Shown piece by piece: positions 37,312-46,051 of a stretch of DNA of 64,000 bases. The stretch's first letter is position 1. Each line of letters starts with the position of its first letter. The DNA comes from an uncultured Colwellia sp. (GTDB lineage: Bacteria > Pseudomonadota > Gammaproteobacteria > Enterobacterales > Alteromonadaceae): assembly GCA_913062815.1 (NCBI GenBank), contig CAJXWZ010000001.1, forward strand, positions 1-64,000, read 5' to 3'. The translations under genes were made by a program, and so were the position numbers. A model generated the notes under the pieces. That model was not told the origin of the DNA and made no database searches. It saw only the letters and a list, made by a program, of their open reading frames with translations.

Positions 37312-37686
37312 TTAAGCTACTTTTGCTAATTGTTGTAAATGAGCAACAACATCGCTTGACTCATATAACCATTGTACATGTCCATCCGCTTTCTCAATAC
37401 GTAAGCAAGGTACCGTGCGTTTGCCCCCTTCACGTATAAGCTCTTCTCGGTAATCATTTTTTTGGTTAATATTTCGTAATTCAATATTTAAACCTTCTCG
37501 CTTCATCGTTCTGCGAACTTTGACACAAAAAGGACAACTCGGTAATTGGTACAAACTTAAGTTTTCAGTTTTGTCATCAAATGTTTGCTGTTCTTGCACG
37601 GTTCTTTTAGGTGATTTCGGCGAAAAAACAAAGTTAATTAACAATATTAAGCGACCTATAGGCCAACGGATAAGTGACATAATCAT
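37312..37686 (-). CDS. membrane-anchored glutaredoxin-like protein
   Basis: The 124-residue product has an N-terminal hydrophobic segment (about 4-22, SLIRWPIGRLILLINFVF), a short linker and a glutaredoxin domain. The active site is CPFC in LPSCPFCVKVRRTMKREGL, with the cis-Pro in KRTVPCLRI and the glutathione-binding end SSDVVAHL. The residues before the hydrophobic segment are few and it lacks a clear cleavage site, so I expect a tethered protein. Which side of the membrane the domain faces cannot be told from sequence alone. It lies about 90 bp upstream of msrP on the same strand. Confidence 0.85.
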   Translation of the reverse strand: MIMSLIRWPIGRLILLINFVFSPKSPKRTVQEQQTFDDKTENLSLYQLPSCPFCVKVRRTMKREGLNIELRNINQKNDYREELIREGGKRTVPCLRIEKADGHVQWLYESSDVVAHLQQLAKVA

Positions 37687-37820
37687 AACATTTACTTCTA
37701 TATTAGGATGATTGATTCAATCAACAAATTAAATTTTGAGGCGCAGTTTACCACATAACTTTCTATCTTAAAAAGCTTGAACTAGACTTAAAAACATACA
37801 ACTAAAAACGTTTACTAATC

Positions 37821-40058
37821 ATGTTACTAAAATTTCTTGTAAGTACCTTTCTCTTTTTCTCTCTTTCACTCTCTTATGCAGAAGAATTGAAAGATGGTGA
37901 CTTGTTTTCACTTTCTCTGGAGCAGCTATTACATATTCAAGTTGTCAGCAGCAATGGCATAGAAGAGGAGCTTATTGATGCGCCTGCAGCCATGTTGATA
38001 ATCACCAAACAAGAAATAATACAGCGTGGTTACACTAATTTAGTGGAAACATTAGCTGATCTACCCAGTTTTGATGTAAATAGTTCGGGAGGCTCAGACA
38101 GCAGTACCGCCTATCAACGTGGATATAGAACACCATTTACCACCCGAACTTTATTTATGATTGATGGTCGAGTCGAAAATCACCTATGGAGTCAACAAGT
38201 GCTCATGAGTAAGCAGTACCCTATTTCAATGATCAGTCATGTTGAAGTGTTATATGGTCCTGCTTCAGTTAAATATGGTGCTAATGCCTTTTTAGGTGTT
38301 ATCAATGTTATTACCAAAAAAGGAATTGAACTAAATAATGGCGAAAATGAGTTAACGGTAAAAGCAGAATTAGGAAGTTGGCACTCAAAAGGCGTGGAAT
38401 TATTTGGTCGCGGACGCCACAAACAGTTCAGTTACGAAATTTCGGCACGACACTTTTCTAGCGATGAAGAAGACTTATCACAGCGTTGGGGCTTTTTATC
38501 AAATGAGTTATACAGTAATGAAGAGATTTGGGGACCTATATTATCGCTAAGCAATGATGGAATTAGCTATGGCGAATACGCTAACCCAACAGACGACTGG
38601 GGAATTTTTGCCTCAATGCAATACAAGAATTTAACATTGGGTGTTAATCACTGGCGAATAGATCAAGGCTACGGAACAACGTTTGCTGCCGACAAAGGGC
38701 AAAGCAATGCTGATTGGTTGCGTTCTTCACAGCAATATTTCGTTGAACATCAATGGCCGCTTAGTAAAAATTTAACACTGGATAGTGCAATAAATTATCG
38801 AGAAAATCGCGTTTGGGGAAATTGGGCTGAAGCAACACCTGATTGGCATGAAAATAGTGAAAGTTTTTCTTACGTGAGTTTAACAAATTGGAATTCGAAT
38901 AATGACGCCATTGAAGTCAAACAAGATCTAGATTTTCAATATTCTGATACCTTCCGGTATTTAGTTGGCTGGCGACTCAAGCGAACAGACCTAACAAAAG
39001 CTTATGATGTGCCTGGATATTGGAATGCCTATAGCTCTACAATACCAAGTGATGATCCAGGTCCATATGGCTTTGGTGCCGGTATTTATCACAGTACCGA
39101 TATTAGTTATGATTTTTTTTCTAAGCCATTAACACAAGTTCCTAATGATAACAGGGTACAATTTAATGATAGTGGCATCTACGGTGCTATTATTTACGAT
39201 AACTATCCTTGGCGTTTTAATTTGGGACTTAGATATGATGACAATCAAATATGGGGAGCATCAGTAAACCCTAGAGTTGCTGCTATCTATAAATTTAATC
39301 AAGCGGAGTCTGCAATAAAACTTGTTTACGGTGAAGCCTTTCAAGAACCACCGGCAAAGCAACTTTATGGCGGTTGGTCTGGCCGAAGGGCTAATCCCGA
39401 TTTAGCACCTGAGCAGGCTAGTAATCTTGAATTGATTTTGATGCACACTTCTCAACATTGGCTGCACGATATTTCTTTTTATCGAGCTATCTATGATGAT
39501 GTGATAAGAGAAGATGCAATTAATGATGCCAAGAGGAAGGTATGGGGATTAGAGTATAGAGGCCGATTTGAGTACAACAATGTGCTCGAAGGGGTAAGAC
39601 CAATCACAGGGCAGTTTATTTATAGTTATACCAAAGCAGAAAGCAACCAAACCTATAGTCACGACCAAAATCAATGGTTGACGAGCTCCACAACCTTAGG
39701 AGATATTTCTCCCCATAAAGCTAAATTAATTATCAATTTCCCACTTAGCGAAAGTATGGCTTGGAATATAAAAGGAAGTTATATACATAAAACACCTTTA
39801 TATTCACGAAACCCACTAACACAGCAAGGGATAGAAATAGGCTCAAGTGTCACTTTTGATACTACGTTCACATACCGTCATGATGCCTGGCTATTTACTG
39901 CAAAAGCACTCAATGTATTCAATAGGGAAGTTTTTGCGCCAGGCGTTGGTAAGGCTGATTCAGGAAATGATTTTTCCAAACGAAGCCTAGGTTTTAATAA
40001 CTCTTTGGCGCCTCAGCCAGAGCGCTCAATATGGGTTAACGCTAAATATCAATTTTAA
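37821..40058 (+). CDS. TonB-dependent receptor
   Basis: The 745-residue product has a signal peptide (cleavage near SLSYA), a plug domain with VVSSNGIEEELIDAPAAMLIITKQEIIQRGYTNLVETLADLP, the FMIDGR and VEVLYGPASVKYGANAFLGVINVITK motifs, and a beta-barrel ending KYQF. The plug and the IDGR-type motif resemble siderophore/heme or vitamin-type receptors rather than the carbohydrate type at 29526. No Fur-box-like sequence was seen upstream, and no transport genes are adjacent, so the ligand is unknown. It is divergent from the glutaredoxin gene across 134 bp. Confidence 0.9.
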   Translation: MLLKFLVSTFLFFSLSLSYAEELKDGDLFSLSLEQLLHIQVVSSNGIEEELIDAPAAMLIITKQEIIQRGYTNLVETLADLPSFDVNSSGGSDSSTAYQRGYRTPFTTRTLFMIDGRVENHLWSQQVLMSKQYPISMISHVEVLYGPASVKYGANAFLGVINVITKKGIELNNGENELTVKAELGSWHSKGVELFGRGRHKQFSYEISARHFSSDEEDLSQRWGFLSNELYSNEEIWGPILSLSNDGISYGEYANPTDDWGIFASMQYKNLTLGVNHWRIDQGYGTTFAADKGQSNADWLRSSQQYFVEHQWPLSKNLTLDSAINYRENRVWGNWAEATPDWHENSESFSYVSLTNWNSNNDAIEVKQDLDFQYSDTFRYLVGWRLKRTDLTKAYDVPGYWNAYSSTIPSDDPGPYGFGAGIYHSTDISYDFFSKPLTQVPNDNRVQFNDSGIYGAIIYDNYPWRFNLGLRYDDNQIWGASVNPRVAAIYKFNQAESAIKLVYGEAFQEPPAKQLYGGWSGRRANPDLAPEQASNLELILMHTSQHWLHDISFYRAIYDDVIREDAINDAKRKVWGLEYRGRFEYNNVLEGVRPITGQFIYSYTKAESNQTYSHDQNQWLTSSTTLGDISPHKAKLIINFPLSESMAWNIKGSYIHKTPLYSRNPLTQQGIEIGSSVTFDTTFTYRHDAWLFTAKALNVFNREVFAPGVGKADSGNDFSKRSLGFNNSLAPQPERSIWVNAKYQF

Positions 40059-40103
40059 ACTGCTAGAAAAATCACCTCAATACATGTACAAGTTATTTAA
40101 ATA

Positions 40104-40808
40104 TTAAAAGTGATATTTAACGAGCAAATTCACATTGTTCTCATCTACACCATCAATGCCAAATTTATTTTTCCAAAACACATATTCAACACCTACAAAC
40201 AACTTTGACGATAAATCTAAATGCGGTGCAAGATTGTATTTTAATTGAGAAGTAAGATTCATGCTGTTTTCAGAGTTATCTCTACTGGTAGCAAAATCAA
40301 GAAAACCATCATAATAAAGCGGCCCTAAAGGTACTCCCCAAACTAATGTTGTCTGATAGCTATTACCGCCATATTCATTGTTACGATGGTAAAGATTTAT
40401 TTTGAAAAATTTAAAGCCCGGTATGTTAACGTCAACACCAACACCTAAAAGGTAGTTATTAAAACCACTACCAAAGCCAGTGGCACTTGCAAAAGAGCCC
40501 ATTTCTAAGGTACTAGCAATATAAACACTTTTAACAAAACTATCCTTAAAGCTCGTTAATTTTATCCTTGGAGACCATTCACCATAAGTTTCTCTATCAT
40601 TATTGTCTGACTCAAGACGGTCTACAAACAAAAAACTATCTCCCCAGCTCGTTGCTGCGGTATGTTCGAAAGTGAGTACGGTTTTATCATTATCACCGAC
40701 TTCATAATTACTTCCCTTGAGTAAACTCACGCTATAATCAGACCAAAGCGTTTTGGCACTGGCAAAATTACTAACTATTAATAAGCTAAAAACTATTAAG
40801 TATTTCAT
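40104..40808 (-). CDS. Tsx-like outer membrane channel protein
   Basis: The 234-residue product has a signal peptide (to about ASA) and a beta-rich sequence ending in YHF. It contains LWSDYSVSLLKGSNYEV, TFEHTAATSWGDSFLFVDRLES, GEWSPRIKLTSF and the C-terminal VGVEYVFWKNKFGIDGVDENN. These match the nucleoside-specific channel family (PF03502, Tsx). It probably forms a small monomeric pore for nucleosides. It follows a chemoreceptor gene by 27 bp on the same strand, so the two may be co-transcribed. Confidence 0.85.
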   Translation of the reverse strand: MKYLIVFSLLIVSNFASAKTLWSDYSVSLLKGSNYEVGDNDKTVLTFEHTAATSWGDSFLFVDRLESDNNDRETYGEWSPRIKLTSFKDSFVKSVYIASTLEMGSFASATGFGSGFNNYLLGVGVDVNIPGFKFFKINLYHRNNEYGGNSYQTTLVWGVPLGPLYYDGFLDFATSRDNSENSMNLTSQLKYNLAPHLDLSSKLFVGVEYVFWKNKFGIDGVDENNVNLLVKYHF

Positions 40809-40835
40809 GTATAAGCCTTATGATTTCCGTTACTG

Positions 40836-42779
40836 TTAATTCGTTTTAAATTGAGCGACAAGCTCTGCTAAACGTGTTTTTTGAGCATTTAACTCATGCA
40901 ATTCCATTTTAGTACTTTGTGATAATTCAGCTACTCGCGTAGACATATCAGCAATACTGGTAATATTGACATTTAACTCACCAATAACATTTGATTGCTG
41001 ATTGGTTGCTGTCGCAACAGAGGTGTTCATATTAGTAATTTCATTGATTTCTGTGACTACAGTATTTAACGAGTCGCTTGCCGTATTGGTTTTATCTAAA
41101 CCATCTTTAGCTAATTCACTATTTTTAGCCATTGCTAGCACAGTTTCTTGCGCTTGATGTTGCAGTTTTTCAATCACATCGTTAATTTCATGAGTAGACT
41201 CTTTCGTTCTTGCAGCAAGCGATCTTACTTCGTCGGCAACAACAGCAAAACCTCGTCCTTGTTCACCTGCTCTTGCCGCTTCAATCGCAGCATTTAAGGC
41301 CAGTAAATTGGTTTGCTCAGATATACTGCTAATAGTATCTATTACTGAGCTAATCGTTTGAGTTTGATCGGCAAGCTCTTGAATTTTTTCTTGGGTAGCA
41401 AGGTTACTTGTATCCAGCTGTTGCATAACACTATTGGTCTCTTGCACTTGCTTGTTAATATCTTCTACTTGTGTCTGGGTCAGTTCTGTTTTACTCGCTG
41501 TGCTACTAGCTAAATTACTCACTTCTTGAATACTTTGATTCATTTGTGTGGTGGCAGCAGCAACCGAATCTGCCTCTGCTTGTTGTGAGTTGGCACAGCC
41601 ATCAACATCGTCAGCCATAGTGGTTAGCTGTTTAAAGGACGTCTCCATCACTTGCTCAGTACTTTTAATGTCAATCATGATATTTTCTATTTTTTCAATA
41701 ATGGCATTAAACCCTTTCGCAAGTAAGCCAAGCTCATCACCGCGTTCGGCATCTAACTGTTGCGTCAAATCGCCACCTCGCTCAGCCATAGCAAGCAATC
41801 GATCACCAATATCAACAATAGGCCTAGTTATTCTATTAGCCACAGAAATCATCAATAAAATAAAGCCTATCGCTAAAACAATATTCAATATTGCTGTTTG
41901 AGTTAACGCGTCATGTACGGCAGACATGGGCTCATCAACAGGAAGCATAGCGATAATTTTCCACTTAAGCGCTTTGATGCCAACACTGGCAACATAATAA
42001 TCAACATCCTTATGAGTCACCTCATCAAAAACATAATCGGCACTACTTTGAAGTAACTTATTCGAGACCTTGGCAAAGCCATCTAAATTTCTAAGCTTTT
42101 GTTTTTGTGCTGAAGATAAACTGGGGTGAATAATGACATTGCCATCATGATCGGTAACAAAAACATAGCCTGTTTTGCCTATTTTATTTGACAAAATATC
42201 TGATCTTATTTCGCTTACACTATAGCCAACTCCCGCGATAGCAAGATTTTGCCCTTGTTCAGAAACTTTATAGTTAACGAAAGCAGTTAACTTATCGTTG
42301 CTTTCATCTATATCAAAGGCAATCTCATAAGGGGCATCACTGTTTAAAAAAGAATAAAACCATTGATCTTCATCCACGTTAAGTTTTTTGAGCACACCAT
42401 CTTGATTTAAATAATTCTGTGAAACGTTAGATACCCAAAAAACAGTCAGTGCATTATTTTTTTCTTTCATCAAACCCAAAAAATCAATAACATCTTGCTG
42501 TTTATTTTCTGGCTCTCCATCTAACGCCCAATCAATCAAAAACTTATTTTGCGTAATTGCCTGAGAAAGCACTAACGGCGTACTCAGTTGGTGGTTTATT
42601 CTAGCGGCAACTTTGGCCAGTTGATTAGGTAAAAGTGCAGACTCAATACTCTTCTCTGATACTCGAGTAAAAGCATTGTTAGAGAGTAATATACCTGCCA
42701 GTGATAGTGTTAATAAAGACACCGCGATTATTGCTATTAAGGCGTGCCTAATTTGTATGTGTTTTAACCATTGATTCAT
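40836..42779 (-). CDS. methyl-accepting chemotaxis protein with a Cache-type sensor
   Basis: A chemoreceptor of about 647 residues that signals to CheA/CheW. The first membrane helix is near 15-35. A periplasmic region of about 260 residues with [18 protein letters not shown] is typical of dCache domains. A second helix (about 294-315) and HAMP ([20 protein letters not shown]) lead to the signalling domain, whose hairpin tip reads [20 protein letters not shown] chose the ATG at 42779, preceded by GGAAAGGG; the longer frame begins with TTG. The ligand is unknown. Proximity to the Tsx-like gene hints at nucleosides or purines. Confidence 0.92.
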   Translation of the reverse strand: MNQWLKHIQIRHALIAIIAVSLLTLSLAGILLSNNAFTRVSEKSIESALLPNQLAKVAARINHQLSTPLVLSQAITQNKFLIDWALDGEPENKQQDVIDFLGLMKEKNNALTVFWVSNVSQNYLNQDGVLKKLNVDEDQWFYSFLNSDAPYEIAFDIDESNDKLTAFVNYKVSEQGQNLAIAGVGYSVSEIRSDILSNKIGKTGYVFVTDHDGNVIIHPSLSSAQKQKLRNLDGFAKVSNKLLQSSADYVFDEVTHKDVDYYVASVGIKALKWKIIAMLPVDEPMSAVHDALTQTAILNIVLAIGFILLMISVANRITRPIVDIGDRLLAMAERGGDLTQQLDAERGDELGLLAKGFNAIIEKIENIMIDIKSTEQVMETSFKQLTTMADDVDGCANSQQAEADSVAAATTQMNQSIQEVSNLASSTASKTELTQTQVEDINKQVQETNSVMQQLDTSNLATQEKIQELADQTQTISSVIDTISSISEQTNLLALNAAIEAARAGEQGRGFAVVADEVRSLAARTKESTHEINDVIEKLQHQAQETVLAMAKNSELAKDGLDKTNTASDSLNTVVTEINEITNMNTSVATATNQQSNVIGELNVNITSIADMSTRVAELSQSTKMELHELNAQKTRLAELVAQFKTN

Positions 42780-42939
42780 GGGGGCCCTTTCCAAAACAAT
42801 TCGTATACGTTTATAGTGTAGTTGTCTTAAAAGTTTCTGCCTCTAAATATAGGTAATTAATTTACTTTTCATCTATTTATATGAAAAGATCACTGCCATG
42901 ATATGAAAATACTGATGATATTATCGTCATAAGGTTAGG

Positions 42940-44376
42940 TTAATCGCTATAAGCCAGTGAATCTAAAACCCCCATGCCACTATGAACACCTCCCTCTGTG
43001 GTACTTGCTGATTTGCTACGAATTAAATAACCTGCATACCCTTGTTCCTCATTCGATGCTTGGCCATTAATATGTACGGTAAATAATCCTATTTCGCTGA
43101 TTAAATCATTAACACTATACAACTTACTGTCACGCACTAATAAAGATTGTGAGGCTTGAGTTTTGGGGTGAAGACGACTCATTAATGTCCAAGCCTGATA
43201 TTCATCTGGCTTTAAGTGTTTCAGTTTTTTATAAATTCCTGCACCAAATACGCAATGCCCTCCCCCTTCTCCTTGATTTTTCAATACCCACTTGTCCTCT
43301 GAGCTTTGCTTAATAAGCTCTGCACTATCACTTGTTATAGGCAACATATCACCTAATAACGCTTTAACTTGCTCAGCTTCTTCGAATGTCAAACCATATT
43401 GAGTTAACGCTTTTATACTCATTGATGAAAGTAGCATTTGTACACGTTTACTTGTTGCCAGTTGTTGGCTAACGGTAGCATTCACCGCAACACGGTGTTT
43501 CTCTATCAATACACGGGTTTGTATTAACGACTTACAGCACGTTTTACTAAAGATATCGTGCAAAACATAATCACAATATTGGTAGCCAGCCCGTAAATAT
43601 ACCGTGTCTATACTTCCTATCCCTTTTAACATTAACCGTTGATTTGAGCCTGTTGATAAATTGCCATACAAGTCTCGAAAAGTTTTGCGTATTGTTTTAA
43701 TACCCTTTGCCTGAAGCGCATATTCAAGCAGGTGTTGATCGAACACATTATCTTCATTTTCTTGAACAATCATTAGGAATGTTGCCGGTCCGTTATCAGA
43801 AAATTCAGTTTTAATTGCCAATGTTGCTTTAGCAATACCTGCAGATAAACTTGAAATGGCAGGGTTATCAATCAACTCGCCTAAGTTATAATTTGGGTAA
43901 TGCCCATGAGTTAATGACCACTGTTGCTTGATGTATTTATGCAACTGATGAATTTTTTCCCCAAAAGGCCCCATTCCTGCGGCAATGCCATTAAATTCAA
44001 TTAACTTGGGACCTAACGTGGCATCGTCCATAAAATCACTCCGCATAATGAGTAAGGGTAATCTCGGCGCAGTTTCAGGAGTTTTATGCAGTTGTTGATG
44101 CATTTTCAATAGCGCTTTAAAAAAAGGGTCCCCCGCAGTTATCGGGCTGATGGCCTTTTTGAGAAACTCATGATCTTGAGCAACATTGTGCACTAGCTTA
44201 CCAAGTAAACTTACCGACGATTTCAATTTACTAAAACTATGCCGACTTATCACACTTGGCATTAAGCTAAAAGCCGCATGCTTAGCTGAATTGTTGTTAC
44301 TCTTAAAAGCCATGCCATGACTTAAAGCCCATTCAACAGCATCTTGCGTAATATTTTCATTTGTGGTGTTTACCAT
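42940..44376 (-). CDS. eukaryotic-type glutathione synthetase
   Basis: The 478-residue product resembles eukaryotic glutathione synthetase (GSS), which joins gamma-glutamylcysteine and glycine, and not bacterial GshB. Landmarks in the eukaryotic order are WALSHGMAF near the N-terminus, RSDFMDD (R112), and IEFNGIAAGMG with the Mg ligands E127 and N129 (human E144/N146). Further on come IEKHRVAVNATVSQQLATSK, VLKNQGEGGGHCVFG (human PQREGGGNN region with the Mg ligand Glu), SEIGLFTVHI and AGYLIRSKSASTTEGGVHSGMGVLDS at the end. The length equals human GSS. It is 31 bp downstream of an ArsP-like permease gene under an ArsR-family regulator, suggesting thiol supply for metalloid stress. Confidence 0.85.
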   Translation of the reverse strand: MVNTTNENITQDAVEWALSHGMAFKSNNNSAKHAAFSLMPSVISRHSFSKLKSSVSLLGKLVHNVAQDHEFLKKAISPITAGDPFFKALLKMHQQLHKTPETAPRLPLLIMRSDFMDDATLGPKLIEFNGIAAGMGPFGEKIHQLHKYIKQQWSLTHGHYPNYNLGELIDNPAISSLSAGIAKATLAIKTEFSDNGPATFLMIVQENEDNVFDQHLLEYALQAKGIKTIRKTFRDLYGNLSTGSNQRLMLKGIGSIDTVYLRAGYQYCDYVLHDIFSKTCCKSLIQTRVLIEKHRVAVNATVSQQLATSKRVQMLLSSMSIKALTQYGLTFEEAEQVKALLGDMLPITSDSAELIKQSSEDKWVLKNQGEGGGHCVFGAGIYKKLKHLKPDEYQAWTLMSRLHPKTQASQSLLVRDSKLYSVNDLISEIGLFTVHINGQASNEEQGYAGYLIRSKSASTTEGGVHSGMGVLDSLAYSD

Positions 44377-44407
44377 TAACTACTCCTTAAAAAGTGAAGT
44401 GTTTCGT

Positions 44408-45415
44408 TTAACCAAACAGCAGGCCATATAAAAAACCGGCACTAATTGCCATGCCAAGCACAACAGCAAGAAAAGCAACAATCATTTGCCCTTTAAAAAT
44501 AGATCTCAATAAAATCACTTCAGTTAAACTCGCGCCAGCACTGCCAATTATTAAGGCCATGATAGATCCCATTGCCATGCCTTTTTTTACCAATACTGAC
44601 GTTAATGGAATAACGGCACTTGCACGAATATATAAGGGGATGCCAATAACCGCAGCGAGAGGAATTGCATACCATTTATCCGCACTGGCAAATTGAGTAA
44701 TCATTTCTGTTGGCATAAAACCATAGATAAAAGAGCCACATAAAATACTTATCATTAAGTAAGGTAATACTTGTCTAAAATCTTTCCAAACGTTAAACCA
44801 AATTCGCAACCAACGACTTTGTTTGATGACAGTGATGACTGCTTCACCACTTTCATTAATGTCTACTAACATATCTGAACCACTGTTAGAGATAGATAGG
44901 TCTCCTTTGTTAGCTATATTTGAATCAGTCGCGCTACAATCAACATTGTCAGCTGATAACTCGTATGCTTCTTTGCGCACATATCTTTCGAAGCCTAGTT
45001 TCTCTAAAACAACTCCTGCAGTAACAGAGACACTCATCGCGATCATAAAATAAAAAATAGCGACATTCACACCAAAGGTGACGGAAAACAGGCCAATAAC
45101 AATAGGGTTAAGCAAAGGACTAGCAAAAAGAAAGACCATCATTGGGCCAAAACCAGCACGAGCCCTTAAGAGCCCTTTTAAAAAAGGAATTGTTGAACAT
45201 GAGCAAAAAGGGGTAATTGCGCCAAGTAATGCCGCGACTACATAACCTTTGCCATGACGAGAAGCCAAGATAGATTTTATTTTTTCAGGTGATATAAATT
45301 CCTGAAGTACGCCAACTAAATAGCTAATAACCAAAAACAGTATTGTTAACTCTACCGCCAATAACACGAACATGTCAGCCGCTTCAAAAAGCATGCTTAA
45401 AATTTCTGAATTCAC
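44408..45415 (-). CDS. ArsP/DUF318-like permease
   Basis: The 335-residue product has about eight hydrophobic segments. The signature TPFCSCSTIPFLKGLL carries C71 and C73, and GPMMVFLFASPLLNP follows. This is the pattern of the DUF318 (UPF0718) permeases, which include ArsP, an exporter of trivalent organoarsenicals. A cytoplasmic loop of about 70 residues in the middle contains another cysteine (about C164). The second half repeats the pattern with IPLYIRASAVIPLTSVLVKKGMAMG. The gene is divergent from an ArsR-type regulator and precedes the eukaryotic-type glutathione synthetase gene. The substrate is an inference. Confidence 0.82.
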   Translation of the reverse strand: MNSEILSMLFEAADMFVLLAVELTILFLVISYLVGVLQEFISPEKIKSILASRHGKGYVVAALLGAITPFCSCSTIPFLKGLLRARAGFGPMMVFLFASPLLNPIVIGLFSVTFGVNVAIFYFMIAMSVSVTAGVVLEKLGFERYVRKEAYELSADNVDCSATDSNIANKGDLSISNSGSDMLVDINESGEAVITVIKQSRWLRIWFNVWKDFRQVLPYLMISILCGSFIYGFMPTEMITQFASADKWYAIPLAAVIGIPLYIRASAVIPLTSVLVKKGMAMGSIMALIIGSAGASLTEVILLRSIFKGQMIVAFLAVVLGMAISAGFLYGLLFG

Positions 45416-45434
45416 ATTTTTCTCCTTAGAATTT

Positions 45435-45454
45435 ATTTCGACAATTCCAGAAAT
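45435..45454. promoter_or_regulatory. ArsR-type operator dyad 1
   Basis: ATTTC-N10-GAAAT is an exact inverted repeat, 20 bp upstream of the permease start. The same arrangement recurs 51 bp away at 45486-45505. Dyads with 5-bp arms and a 10-bp spacer suit a winged-helix dimer. Confidence 0.6.
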
Positions 45455-45485
45455 ATAGTTTTATTTAGTTTTACTGTCAATATAT

Positions 45486-45505
45486 ATTTCGATAAACATA
45501 GAAAC
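45486..45505. promoter_or_regulatory. ArsR-type operator dyad 2
   Basis: ATTTC-N10-GAAAC differs from the first dyad in one arm base. Parts of the spacers also agree (GACAA versus GATAA). The distance of 51 bp, close to five turns, places both dyads on one face of the DNA. It lies 64 bp before the regulator start at 45569. Confidence 0.55.
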
Positions 45506-45568
45506 AACTTCCTTTTTGTTGATGAGTTGTTTATATTTCTCTTTATTAGATACGGTAGGAAATACATT

Positions 45569-45871
45569 GTGAATGTTAATGAAGTAGCGAAAGCGCTAAA
45601 AGAACTTGGTCACCCAACGAGACTATTGATCTATAAAAGTATTGTGAAGGCCGGCTATCAAGGTGTTGCTGTTGGCAATATTCAAGAGCAGTTAGGAGTT
45701 CCAGGATCTACATTATCCCATCACATTTCAAGTTTAGCATCCGCAGGCTTGCTTTCTCAACGTCGTGAAGGCAGGACATTATTTTGCGTAGCACAATACC
45801 AATGTTTGGTGGAAGTGGTTAACTTTCTACAAGATGAATGTTGTATTGATGAAGTCCAATGCAGAGAATAA
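45569..45871 (+). CDS. ArsR-family transcriptional repressor
   Basis: A winged-helix regulator. The open frame starts at an ATG at 45527, but the 14 leading residues are atypical. I prefer the GTG at 45569, preceded by TAGGA, giving a 100-residue protein starting VNVNEVAKALKELGHPTRLLIYKSI, which is the usual ArsR N-terminus. The recognition helix is in GVPGSTLSHHISSLASAGLL. Cysteines stand in LFCVAQYQC and in the C-terminal ECCIDEVQC, so a thiol-based As(III) or metal sensor site is likely. It is divergent from the permease-synthetase operon and probably represses both promoters. Confidence 0.88.
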   Translation: MNVNEVAKALKELGHPTRLLIYKSIVKAGYQGVAVGNIQEQLGVPGSTLSHHISSLASAGLLSQRREGRTLFCVAQYQCLVEVVNFLQDECCIDEVQCRE

Positions 45872-46051
45872 GGGTAAATATTTTTTATCATCCTCTAGTT
45901 TTTTAGTTCCTGTAAGGGAAAGTCTACAAATTAGCTAGTACAGCTAGGCTAGCAACTTGATGTTAGGAAAATGTTAATATAAATTAACCTAGGTATTTTT
46001 TTGATTAGTCATGACGAGAGATCAGTCATAAACCTCAGCTAAGGAAACCAA

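Noticed and set aside
37712..37724. TTGATTCAATCAA upstream of the TonB receptor as an FNR site.
   Set aside because: The spacer between TTGAT and ATCAA is three bases, not four, and no other context supports anaerobic control.
37740..37820. A Fur box before the second TonB-dependent receptor.
   Set aside because: I looked for GATAAT/ATTATC-type arrays and found none close to consensus, so iron control is not claimed.
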